Shown here one piece after another: positions 19,302 through 27,590 of a DNA stretch of 64,000 bases. Both the position numbers and the translations under genes were made by a program. Numbering within the stretch: position 1 is the first letter of the stretch; each line of letters opens with the position of its first letter. The stretch comes from Azolla caroliniana (Eukaryota > Polypodiophyta). The notes under the pieces were generated by a model. The model was not told where the DNA came from, searched no databases, and was given only the letters and a program-made list of their open reading frames with translations. The stretch lies in NCBI GenBank assembly GCA_043228905.1, contig JBHGNT010000008.1, positions 18,414,001-18,478,000 on the forward strand, given 5' to 3'.

Positions 19302-20258
19302 ATGGAAAATCAACCGGAGGCTAGCAACATGATGATGATGTTCGAGCGCATGCTACAAGAACAACGCGCGATGTCGGAGATAGCGGCATCAGTGGAGCGG
19401 CTCGTGCAACGAAACGGGCAATTCAACGGGAAAGACGTGTCGCGGTATCTTCGGGACTACAAGGCGGAGATGCTACGGTGCGGAATATCGGAAGGACTGC
19501 AAGTGACGTCCTTCAACCGGGTGGCGACCAACGGGCTTCAAGCAAGCATCCATGGGCCACGACAGCAAAATCCGACATGGGAGGCGTTTGAAGAAGAGCT
19601 AAAGAGGACGTTCGCCATCGAGGATTCCTCCAAGGTGACGCGAAGGGGATTCGAAGATTGGGTGGAGACACCGGACAAGGGATTGAAGGTCGTTGATGTG
19701 TTTTCGGCATTCGAAAGCTGGTTCGGGAGGTTGTCCGTGAGAGATCAAGCTATCCTCGTACCGGACAAGGTGATCATGTTCTTGCGAGCCGTGGACGCAT
19801 AGGACCGGAAAGATCTCGGAGTGCTCTTGGAGGACACGACCACGGAGAGTGGCCTCACCGAAACATGGGAAAGTGTGCGGTATATCGTCGCACGATACAC
19901 AAAGAGGGGGCAATGGCTTGCCAACGAGGAAAAGAGGGTTTCGGAACCGATTCCGAAACCGAGAACCGGATTGGAAGACCATCAACCGAGGGCTCGGGAG
20001 ACTACAACCGAGAAGGGGATTGATGCATCTACGGTGGAGCAACTATTGAAGGAGATGGAGAATCTGAAGATCGCGATGGTGAAGAAGTCGGATGACCGAC
20101 CCACAAGCTCCAAGTATACGGACCGACGGTGCATATGGTGCGATAGCGCCGAACACGATCGGAGGGTTTGCGACGAGCATAAGGAGGCGCTACGACGGGA
20201 TCTCATCTATTACGAGGGAAACCGGATTCATTCGATGGACTCTCGGAAGCCACTCTGA
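19302..20258 (+). pseudogene. Gypsy D gag (one nonsense change)
   Basis: ATG 19302 gives MENQPEASNMMMMFERM, the lineage capsid (SVERLVQRNGQFNGKDVSRY, LRDYKAEMLRCGI, PTWEAFEEELKRTF, SAFESWFGRLSVRDQAILV) and, after a TAG at 19800-19802, continues in the same frame. The later part is DRKDLGVLLEDTTTES, a charged region, a CCHC knuckle CIWCDSAEHDRRVC near 20128-20169, and YYEGNRIHSMDSRKPL. The stop fits CAG to TAG. Apart from it the Gag is full length (about 318 codons) and ends at 20258, 21 bp before the next open frame. It packages the element RNA. Confidence 0.85.
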
Positions 20259-20279
20259 CCGAACTTCCGGAAAGGCGGC

Positions 20280-21344
20280 ATGAAGAAGGTGCTCGAGGAG
20301 GAATTGGCGGCAAGAAGCAACTATGCGACAACCGCGGGAATATGTGTCGGGGAGTCATCGAGAGCAAAGACGTCTTTTTGGCCGGAAGTTCTAGAAAACA
20401 CCGAGAAAACCGACTCCAACGAGATCCGAAGCACCGCGGAAGGCGTCTGGGAAGCTACGGGATGGGAGTGCCCTGTCGACAAGAATAGCGTATACGCCCT
20501 GTGTCAATTGCATGAGGTGTATGTGGACGAGAAACGACGACGCATGGAGGATGCGGCCGGGCCATCGAAGATACCGGAAAGCTGGAACTCCGGAGGTAAG
20601 GAAAAAGAAAAGGCGACTCCGGCATTCAAGCTTGCCTCGGACATAGAACAACGAACCGACTTGAAAAGAGTGTTCGAGGAAGGAATCTTGGATAGCCGGG
20701 TAGATTTCTCGCTTCGGGAGCTACTCGGAATAGCAAAGAAGGAGTTCCACGATCTTCTCGTGGATCTCGTGAAGCGAAAAAGACAAAGTACGGAGGAAAA
20801 TGCTCCAAGGGTGAATGCGAACACCGTTTTAATGAACGACACCGAAGTGGAGGACGAAATTCCGAACTCCCACTATACAAGACCACATTGGGCACGCGCG
20901 ACTACGGAGACTCCGGTCCGAATCGGCAACATCAAAGAACCCGTGCTAGCATTGATTGATCACGGATCAGAGATCAACTTGATGTCCAAGGAGTTCTACC
21001 GGAAGGGGAAGTGGCCTATTAACACCAACCATGGATGGAAGATTCGGGCGGCCACCAAAGCAATGGAAGATCTATTTGCGGCTTGTCCGGATGTGACGGT
21101 GAAGATTGGGGATGTCGAGATCGACCAAAATTTCTTCGTGCAAGATGAGGTTTCACATTCCGTCATCCTTGGCCAACCCTTTATCACAGCATCACGGATG
21201 GAGACGAAGGTGCTCGATAGCGGTGTGGCATTTGCGCGAATTCGGAGCCAAAACGGTGGGAAATCTGTCCAATTCCTAACGGTGCCGGCAAATCACGAAA
21301 GGAACAAGAGGGAACTCTTGTCCCAAGTGAGAATGGATTTTTAA
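20280..21344 (+). CDS. Gypsy D protease-containing polyprotein segment
   Basis: 355 codons open, starting ATG 20280. N-terminal part: EEELAARSNYATTAGICVGE, then the segment shared with B and E (RTDLKRVFEEGILDSRVDFS, LRELLGIAKKEFHDLLVDL). The aspartic protease core is LALIDHGSEINLMS with Asp at 20958-20960, followed by KGKWPINTNHGWKIRAATKA, VKIGDVEIDQNFFVQ and VILGQPFITASRMETKVL. DHGS replaces the usual DTGA/DSGA triad, and the same form is in E. It processes the polyprotein in related elements. The start codon is uncertain; the segment may be made by readthrough or frameshift from gag. Confidence 0.75.
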   Translation: MKKVLEEELAARSNYATTAGICVGESSRAKTSFWPEVLENTEKTDSNEIRSTAEGVWEATGWECPVDKNSVYALCQLHEVYVDEKRRRMEDAAGPSKIPESWNSGGKEKEKATPAFKLASDIEQRTDLKRVFEEGILDSRVDFSLRELLGIAKKEFHDLLVDLVKRKRQSTEENAPRVNANTVLMNDTEVEDEIPNSHYTRPHWARATTETPVRIGNIKEPVLALIDHGSEINLMSKEFYRKGKWPINTNHGWKIRAATKAMEDLFAACPDVTVKIGDVEIDQNFFVQDEVSHSVILGQPFITASRMETKVLDSGVAFARIRSQNGGKSVQFLTVPANHERNKRELLSQVRMDF

Positions 21345-22335
21345 AGCGGACTGTTGCGGAGTGGGGAAGTGATAGTCCGAGAAGCCCTGATACCCCACAC
21401 AGGAAGAAAACTCTTGGAGCAAAACATGTACGAATCGGTCCGGATGGGGCATCTACGTACACGACCGTAACCGGAGGATTGAAGAAAGAATACCGACAAG
21501 TGGAGGATAAGTTGCGGTCGGCATCAATAATAAAAGAAGATGAAGAAATCGTGGGGATAGTCGAAGAAGTGTTCTATGGGAGCACGCTACAATGACTTGA
21601 AGAGCTTGCGGAAGATAAAAGCCAAGGGAACCGGGTAGTCCCGGTGGAATCGGTTGAGATGTACGAGATCATTGCGAAAATGGAGCCGGATACACTCCGC
21701 AAAGAAGAAGCAATGGTAAGTACGAAATACAAGACCGTGGAGAAGAAGGTGAAACCGGCCGCGGGACCACTACCCGCCGATAGCGAACAAAAGAGGAAAG
21801 AAGTCTCGGGAGATCCGACACTTCGGAAGTCCGTGGATATCGGACATGCCTTCACGGATGAGACCCGGAAGAAACTTCGGATCGGTGGAGGTGGGTTCCT
21901 ATTACAAAAAGAAGAAGAACGGTTTCGCGAGATGTTGGAGCAACACGGCAAAGCGTTTGCATTTACATCAAGGGAGATAGGATGCGTCGATCCGAGAATA
22001 GTGGAGCCGATGGTGATCTTCACGATTGACCATGTACCATGGAACCTGAAGCCGATTCCGGTGCCACGAGCGCATATTCCGAAAGTCATTGACTTGCTCA
22101 AGGAGAAGGTGGCGATGGGGATTCTAGAGCCATCAACTGCTTCGTACTCAAATCGATGGTTTATGGTTCCGAAGAAGAATGGGTCACTCTGATTTATCCA
22201 AGACTTGCAACCGGTGAATAAGGTCACGATCCGGAACTCGGGAGTCGGTCCGATAGTGGACGAATTTGTGGAAGCTTTTGCCGGTCGTGCGATATACTCC
22301 ATTGGAGACCGGGATATGACCAATTCCAACTAGCC
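21345..22335 (+). pseudogene. Gypsy D RT N-terminal region
   Basis: After a gap of weak coding (21345-21640, one TGA at 21595-21597) an open stretch at 21644-22192 carries the lead-in to RT: KKVKPAAGPLPADSEQKR, HAFTDETRKKLRIGGGGFLL, PIPVPRAHIPKVIDLLKEKV and MGILEPSTASYSNRWFMVPK. A TGA at 22190-22192 fits CGA to TGA. Then FIQDLQPVNKVTIRNSGVG and FVEAFAGRAIYS follow. About 8 bases relative to B are missing near 22305-22312, giving a frameshift before QFQLAVESRD. Confidence 0.75.
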
Positions 22336-22914
22336 GTGGAGAGCCGAGACATCACAACCATGCAGACACCGATAGGATTAGTCCGAATGTGCACACTACC
22401 ACAAGGAGCAACAAACTGGGTTGCTCATATGATGAACGCGATGAACAAGGTGCTTCGAGACTGCATTCCGAAGATAACGATGCCGTTCCTCGATGACGTT
22501 CCGATGAAAGGATGCGCGATAGAAGAAAAAGATGAGACTATGGATGATCAGGGATGCCGAAAGTTCGTGGTCGACCATATTCATGATTGCGAGAAAGTGT
22601 TGCGAAAGCTAGAAGATGTGCACCTAACACTTTCCGGGGAGAAATCGGCATTCGGGCAAGAAGAAATATTGGTGGTCGGACATCTATGTGGGCCCTACGG
22701 CCGAAGACCGTCACCAACAAAGATCGATGTGATTCAAGCTATGGAGGAAGTATGCGAGTCAACATCCGAAGTCCGAAGGTTTCTCGGTGCATGTGCATTC
22801 TATCACATATGGATTCCGCACTATGCACATATAGCGGACCTGCTCTACCACTTGTTGCGGAAAGGTAAGAAATTCGAATGGAAACCGGAACACACCAAAG
22901 CCATGAAAAATTGA
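22336..22914 (+). pseudogene. Gypsy D RT palm and connection
   Basis: Open frame with TTMQTPIGLVRMCTLPQGAT, NAMNKVLRDCIPKITMPFLD and the catalytic box FLDDVPMKG at 22484-22510. It is followed by HDCEKVLRKLEDVHLTLSGE, KSAFGQEEILVVGHLCG and VRRFLGACAFYHIWIPHYAH. The aromatic-X-Asp-Asp box is F-L-D-D rather than the YVDD/YLDD common in plant elements; B has the same. The frame ends at a TGA at 22912-22914, just after the next open frame begins, so RT is separated from RNase H by this defect. Confidence 0.8.
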
Positions 22915-24968
22915 AGAAGACACTTCGGAGGGCGGAAGCACTTAAGAAGCCGAGCTACGACCGATTGATCATAGTAACGGTTGATACAAGTCCAACCGGT
23001 ATCGGGTGGGTCATCAATCAAGCCGACTTGGATGGTTCGTGGTATCCGATCCGATTCGGAGCAAAGGTTCTCAACGAAAGGCAACGTGGATATGCACAAG
23101 TCAAAAGAGAACTGTGGGGAGTCGTGTCGGCGATAAAATCGGATCGGGATTATTTGATCGGAGCCGAAGTGGTGATCGAGACGGATTGTCTTCCGATACT
23201 CGGGATGATGCGGTGTTGTACGATACCGGATGTAGCTATGCTAAGGTGGGTTGCATATGTCAAGTCGCTTAATCCGGAGGTTCGACACATCTCGGGGAAG
23301 GACAACGCGGTAGCGGATATGTTATCAAGGGCTTGGTTCGGAGACGACATAACCGAATCGGATAATGAAGAAGTTTCCGAAGACTACTTCGCGTCGGAGC
23401 ACATATGCCGAGTGAACGTAATCCGAGAATTCCGGGAAGAAGAATACGAGGGAGAAAGCTTGATGATCGGAAAGATGTTACAAGAGGCCGAGGATTCAAG
23501 AAACGATAAAGGAAGAAGAGCCGAGATCCAAAGGAAGAAGAGGCAAGTCCAAAAGTTCTTCTTGGAAAACGGATTAATATGGAGGGCGCCGAAAAGACCG
23601 GATGGTATACCACTTCGAGTAGTCGGGACAAAAGAGCAACGAAACCGGATAATGTCCGAGTTTCACGAATCCGATTGGGCTGGACATCGAGGAACATGGG
23701 CAACATTTGTGAAGATCAAGCAAAAATATTGGTGGAAGAAAATGTACAAAGATGTCGCGGAGTTCACTGAAAGCTGCGAGAAAGATCAAGTCTACTCCGG
23801 GGTTCGACATCGAGATGAGTTACATCCGACATTCTCACTAACAATCAACTTCAAGTGGATGGTCGACATAGTGGCCATGCCGACCGGGATCGGACAAAAG
23901 AAATACTTGGTATTAGCTCGGGAAGATCTCACGAATCAAGTAGAAGGTCGAGCGCTTCAGAGGAAAACGTGTTCCGCGGTATGCCAATTTCTTTTGGAGG
24001 AAGTATTTTGCAGGTACGGGTGCGTAGGACAAGTGATTGCGGACCGGGGAGAACTCGACTCGGACAAAGCTAGGGGATTCTTCGCCAAACACGGAGTTCG
24101 GTTAACGCTGACAACGGCATACAATCCGGAGGCCAACGGGAAAATCAAACGAGGACATAGTCCGATCGTGAAAGCACTTGCGAAGGCATGTGATGGAAAG
24201 GTGAAGGACTGGCCGCGGATGCTTCCGTATGCACTATGGGCGGATCGGACGACGCATAGCTCTGTAACCGGTTACATGTCGGCAGAACTCATGACCAGAC
24301 AAGCACCGGTAATGCCGACGAAAACCGCGATCGCAACATGGACAGTGCTACCGTGGAAGGAAGAGATGAGCCGGGAAGAACTACTAGCGGTCCGGATACG
24401 ACAACTAGAGGGAAGACCGACAGACATAGCGGAAGCAATACGCCGACAACAAGAAGCACGATTCCGGAACAAAAGCCGATTCGACACAAAGCACCGACTA
24501 CGACCGAGGAGGATTGAAGAAGGAGATTGGGTGATCGTCTATGACAGTAGTTTGGACCATCAACATACAACGATGCGGAAATTCGCGAAAAGGTGGTTCG
24601 GGCCATACGAGGTTCGGAAAGTCTTTGACAACGGAACGTACCGACTGTCCGAGTTGGATGGAACAATACTACGAGTGCCTATAGCCGGGAAACGGGTGAA
24701 GATTTTCAAGAAGCGGACCGACGACAAACCCTATGTGATCCAAGCCAAGGCCGACAACGAGGAGCAATCGGACGAAGACCACGGTGATGCGGGAAGCGAA
24801 GAAAGTGAATTACAACTCATAGTCGACATAAGGGGAGAATCGGAGGAAGCTTTGGGTGAAGACGGATATGCGGAATCGAGAACTTCGGCACATACCGGAG
24901 GATGTGCGGGTTTGGAGGGGGCGAGTGTCGTAGTGTATTCCACACACTACGTGAAAACCATAAAATAA
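22878..24968 (+). CDS. Gypsy D RNase H and integrase
   Basis: 697 codons open. RNase H: VTVDTSPTGIGWVINQ, KRELWGV, IETDCLPILGM, GKDNAVADMLSR. Integrase zinc domain: FHESDWAGHRGTW, with the expected CxxC reading CEKDQ, so one Cys is missing. Core: DIVAMPTGIGQKKYLVLARE, IADRGELDSD and LTTAYNPEANGKIKRGH (catalytic D, D, E). C-terminus: KRWFGPYEVRKVFDNGTYRL, then an acidic tail of about 90 residues ending inside the 3' LTR. No chromodomain. The first codons overlap the preceding frame; a real product would be part of a larger Pol. Best-preserved enzyme segment of this lineage here. Confidence 0.85.
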   Translation: METGTHQSHEKLKKTLRRAEALKKPSYDRLIIVTVDTSPTGIGWVINQADLDGSWYPIRFGAKVLNERQRGYAQVKRELWGVVSAIKSDRDYLIGAEVVIETDCLPILGMMRCCTIPDVAMLRWVAYVKSLNPEVRHISGKDNAVADMLSRAWFGDDITESDNEEVSEDYFASEHICRVNVIREFREEEYEGESLMIGKMLQEAEDSRNDKGRRAEIQRKKRQVQKFFLENGLIWRAPKRPDGIPLRVVGTKEQRNRIMSEFHESDWAGHRGTWATFVKIKQKYWWKKMYKDVAEFTESCEKDQVYSGVRHRDELHPTFSLTINFKWMVDIVAMPTGIGQKKYLVLAREDLTNQVEGRALQRKTCSAVCQFLLEEVFCRYGCVGQVIADRGELDSDKARGFFAKHGVRLTLTTAYNPEANGKIKRGHSPIVKALAKACDGKVKDWPRMLPYALWADRTTHSSVTGYMSAELMTRQAPVMPTKTAIATWTVLPWKEEMSREELLAVRIRQLEGRPTDIAEAIRRQQEARFRNKSRFDTKHRLRPRRIEEGDWVIVYDSSLDHQHTTMRKFAKRWFGPYEVRKVFDNGTYRLSELDGTILRVPIAGKRVKIFKKRTDDKPYVIQAKADNEEQSDEDHGDAGSEESELQLIVDIRGESEEALGEDGYAESRTSAHTGGCAGLEGASVVVYSTHYVKTIK
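24911..24925 (+). promoter_or_regulatory. Gypsy D polypurine tract
   Basis: TTTGGAGGGGGCGAG next to the 3' LTR. Confidence 0.75.
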
Positions 24969-25628
24969 TATATCCGATTTAGATACATATAAATAAATAA
25001 ATAATATATCAAAATACTTATCACCTGCATAGGGCAAGATTCAACCCCTACACCTCCACATAGATAAACCTCAACTTTACCATTGTAATAACTTATCTTT
25101 AGTGTTATACATATAGATTTAATACGTATAAGACCTTTATTTACACATACCTTTATTAAAAGGTAAAAATCATGTATTCTTTAGGGTGTGAATATTTTAT
25201 TTACACGTGACATTAAAAGTGACTCATGCACATCTAGCGTGCATGAGCCCTATACTTAGGAAATGACAAAGCATCACATGCACATTTAGTGTGCATGGAC
25301 ACTTTTGGTGAAAAAGCATGAAGCCATGCTTAGCCTCTTCCATCTTTATATAAGGAGGAGAGAAATATGTATAAGGTTGTTGATTAATATACAGGGATTG
25401 ATCAATCTAATATATTTGTGGGATTCACAAATTTTGCCATCTAAATTACTCTTATAATCTAAATATTGTTTTAAATACACTAAACTCGTGGGATTCATGA
25501 GATTGCTATCTTACTTCTCTTTCTACTATTCATAACTAGCCTTAAGTTGTATTCCTCTTCCTCCTAGTCCAAAACCTCGGCGGTTCCCACCCGACTCACG
25601 CAACGATCCGGAGCCGAAAGGCACGACA
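24926..25628 (+). repeat. Gypsy D 3' LTR
   Basis: 703 bp, same length as the 5' LTR and about five differences by eye. Confidence 0.95.
25028..25098 (-). repeat. tRNA-like module in D 3' LTR
   Basis: Second copy of the A-box/B-box module described at 18662-18732. Confidence 0.5.
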
Positions 25629-26124
25629 ACGTGCCGCACTTGAGGGGGAGAAAAGGAAAGGGAACAGATGGCATCGGACAAGGAGTCGGAGAGGAAGAAA
25701 GAACCAACAAAGGGGGAGACAAGAGGAAAAAGGAAACCGAGCCGACCGAAGAAGTTGGCAAATCCGAAAAGGTCGAAACAAGCGGTAGTGGCGACAGAGT
25801 CAAGAAGGACAGAGTCGACCGGAAGAAAACGACCAAGACCCGGACGTGGTCTGGTGTGGTGAAGGGCCTGAAACCGGAAGACGAGTTGGAGAACACCGAC
25901 TCGGACAAGAGCTGGAACGAATTAAAGGAAACTGATTCGGTTCAAGATTCGGAGAAGCCGGATCAACTAAAGGCCAAGCGGACACGAATGCAGCGAAAGT
26001 CGATGCCAACACGAAGGAACCGACGGGTCGACAAACGCAGAACTAGAAGGGTCGCGGCAAACAAGACCGGACCAGACGAAGAACACGAGCGAGGCAGAGC
26101 AACGCCAGAAGGAGCCAGGTAGAA
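25629..26124 (+). CDS. Copia A charged C-terminal extension
   Basis: Reading through from RNase H across the gypsy D site (HLDV then PHLRGRKGKGTDG), about 163 codons remain open to TAG near 26120. The segment is Lys/Arg/Glu-rich without a recognisable domain (KKETEPTEEVGKSEKVE, MQRKSMPTRRNRRVDKRRTR). Copia elements normally end soon after RNase H. Copia F also has extra sequence at this point (59869-60136), Arg/Ser/Thr-rich and full of ACGCA-type repeats but with stops. Possibly a nucleic-acid-binding or nuclear-targeting tail; this is inference. Confidence 0.55.
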
Positions 26125-26171
26125 GAACCGGTTGCCGCAGACACTAACACCACGATGCGACCTCAAGTTGA

Positions 26172-26184
26172 GCTTGAGGGGGAG
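26172..26184 (+). promoter_or_regulatory. Copia A polypurine tract
   Basis: GCTTGAGGGGGAG immediately before the 3' LTR. Confidence 0.85.
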
Positions 26185-26600
26185 TGTTGAGCGAGCAAGC
26201 TCAACCGGATCCGGATCGGCTGAATAAGCTTGAGCCGGATCAACATCCGGAAGGATGAGCCAGATCGGTATCCAGAAACAACCGGCCGGATCGGGGAACC
26301 AGAAGCCTAGTAGTAGCCTAGAGTACTAGGTAATCATTGTCTCGTAGTTAGTGTTAGTCACACATCTGAGCATTGAAGTACCTGTTAGTACTTCTGTCAG
26401 TCCTTATGGACTTGTATAAATAGTGTTGTTTAGCACGTTGTATGTACATAATTTTTGAGTTAATTTTTGAATATAGTTTTATGTTTTGCTCTCTCTATCT
26501 CCTCTGTGTTTGAAGCTTTTCCACTAAACCTTCATCTCATTTTCTGTTGCTATCTAGCTGAGCTGGTTCTGTTTGACGCTTCCGCACATTAACATTCACA
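26185..26600 (+). repeat. Copia A 3' LTR
   Basis: 416 bp, TGTTGAGCGAGC to ATTCACA, followed by the TSD CAGAG. Confidence 0.95.
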
Positions 26601-26605
26601 CAGAG

Positions 26606-26920
26606 GCAATTAGTTGAGTGGTCCAATGTGACAACCGCCTTTTCGAACGACGTTCGGAACGTCAATTTCAAATGCCACGGACTAGGCCAGAACCCACATA
26701 CGCATCAGCTGTAGCTAAATTGGTTGCACGAGATGTATCTCAGGCAAATACTCTGACGCCGACGGAGATCGACACCATGCGTCGACGTGGCCCGTTATTG
26801 GAAGAAGAAAAGAAACGACGACGTGCGAATCGATTATGTCTTTATTGCGGTGGACTAGGGCATATCGCCATCAACTGTCCCCATAGGCCAAGAAGACAGG
26901 TAAATCAAATTGTAGCCTAG
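26606..26920 (+). pseudogene. Chromovirus Z gag, right part with zinc knuckle
   Basis: Continues the gag cut at 1467: the bases after the TSD match H gag from about 37883 (QLVEWSNVTTAFSND against the H segment around 37885-37925). Then ANRLCLYCGGLGHIAINCPH, a CCHC nucleocapsid knuckle at about 26830-26883, followed by RPRRQVNQIVA and a stop at 26918-26920. The frame needs a shift near the junction. This junction proves that copia A entered an older chromovirus. Confidence 0.8.
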
Positions 26921-26934
26921 AAGACAGGGAATAT

Positions 26935-27566
26935 CGTAGAAGAGTCAGAACCCATTCAGGTTGTCCTAGATAGCTTTGTGTGTGTGGTATCCTTTAATAT
27001 AATTAGTAGTCCAGAGCATCCCATTGTCCTGGGATTACCTTGGTTTAAAGTACATAATCCAAACATAGATTGGAGAACAAGAGAAGTCCGGTATCGACAA
27101 CCTCGAGAATCTACTCATTGAGTTTCGACTATTTCGCTCCATCAATTATGTGAAGAAGGACACAAGGAGTCAATGTTTCTATTTGCAATATTAGTACATC
27201 CTTCCAGCACTATTAGAAAGGAATCCTTAGTTCAACTTCCCGCGAAATATCATCCTTATGCCGGTGTATTTGACAAGGTTAGAGCTGGTACTCTTCCTCA
27301 TCATCGTCCCTATGATTGTCCCATTGATTTACAACCAGGAACAAAGCCACCGTGGGGACTGATTTACAACTTGTCACCAACCAAGTTGGAAGTCCTTCGA
27401 GCCTACATAGAAGAGAATTTGGCAAGCGGGTTTATTTGTCATTCAAAATCTCCGGCCGGTGCACCCATTTTCTTTGTCAAAAAGAAAGATGATTCCCTTC
27501 GTCTCGTCGTTGATTACCGCGGGTTGAATAAGGTCACCATTTGGAATAGGTATGCACTTCCCCTTG
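26935..27566 (+). pseudogene. Chromovirus Z protease remnant and RT start
   Basis: The C-terminal part of the protease region is recognisable (FNIISSPEHPIVLGLPWFKV, NIDWRTREVRY), but the DTG part seen in H is missing. The RT lead-in is clear at 27173-27571: [100 protein letters not shown]. Homology to H stops there, before the catalytic motifs. Older and more degraded than H. Confidence 0.8.
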
Positions 27567-27590
27567 AATAAGGTCACCATTTGGAATAGG
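27524..27590 (+). repeat. 40-bp tandem duplication at the Z/G junction
   Basis: A 27-bp stretch is at 27524-27550 and again at 27564-27590, followed at once by copia G sequence. A duplicated filler at a breakpoint suggests end-joining or template slippage when the 3' half of Z was lost. Confidence 0.9.

Larger units (their letters stand above)
18560..25628 (+). mobile_element. Gypsy D, near-complete
   Basis: 7,069 bp with 703-bp LTRs at 18560-19262 and 24926-25628 that differ at about five positions, so it is young. Target duplication ACGT at 18556-18559 and 25629-25632; removing D rejoins the copia A reading frame (HLDV to PHLRG). Carries gag, protease, RT, RNase H and integrase in order, with a few stops and one frameshift. 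It is the best reference copy for this lineage in the window. Confidence 0.95.
1468..26600 (+). mobile_element. Copia A (Ty1/copia), interrupted by gypsy B and D
   Basis: Bounded by LTRs at 1468-1857 and 26185-26600, with a perfect 5-bp target duplication CAGAG at 1463-1467 and 26601-26605. Without its two insertions it is about 5.7 kb, normal for copia. Gene order is gag, protease, integrase, reverse transcriptase, RNase H, then a charged C-terminal extension. Gypsy B sits at 4433-16766 in the integrase-to-RT linker; gypsy D sits at 18560-25628 just after RNase H. Its proteins are close to copia F (55090-60523), but the LTRs differ. Confidence 0.95.
369..27590 (+). mobile_element. Chromovirus Z (Ty3/gypsy), decayed, 3' half lost
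   Basis: The host element for copia A. Remaining parts are a partial LTR (369-695), gag (766-1467 and 26606-26920) and the start of reverse transcriptase (to about 27566). Most of the protease, the rest of pol and the 3' LTR are gone. It is the same family as H (36714-42429) but clearly older. Its right edge is a 40-bp tandem duplication (27-bp repeat at 27524-27550 and 27564-27590), after which sequence switches to copia G integrase. Confidence 0.7.
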
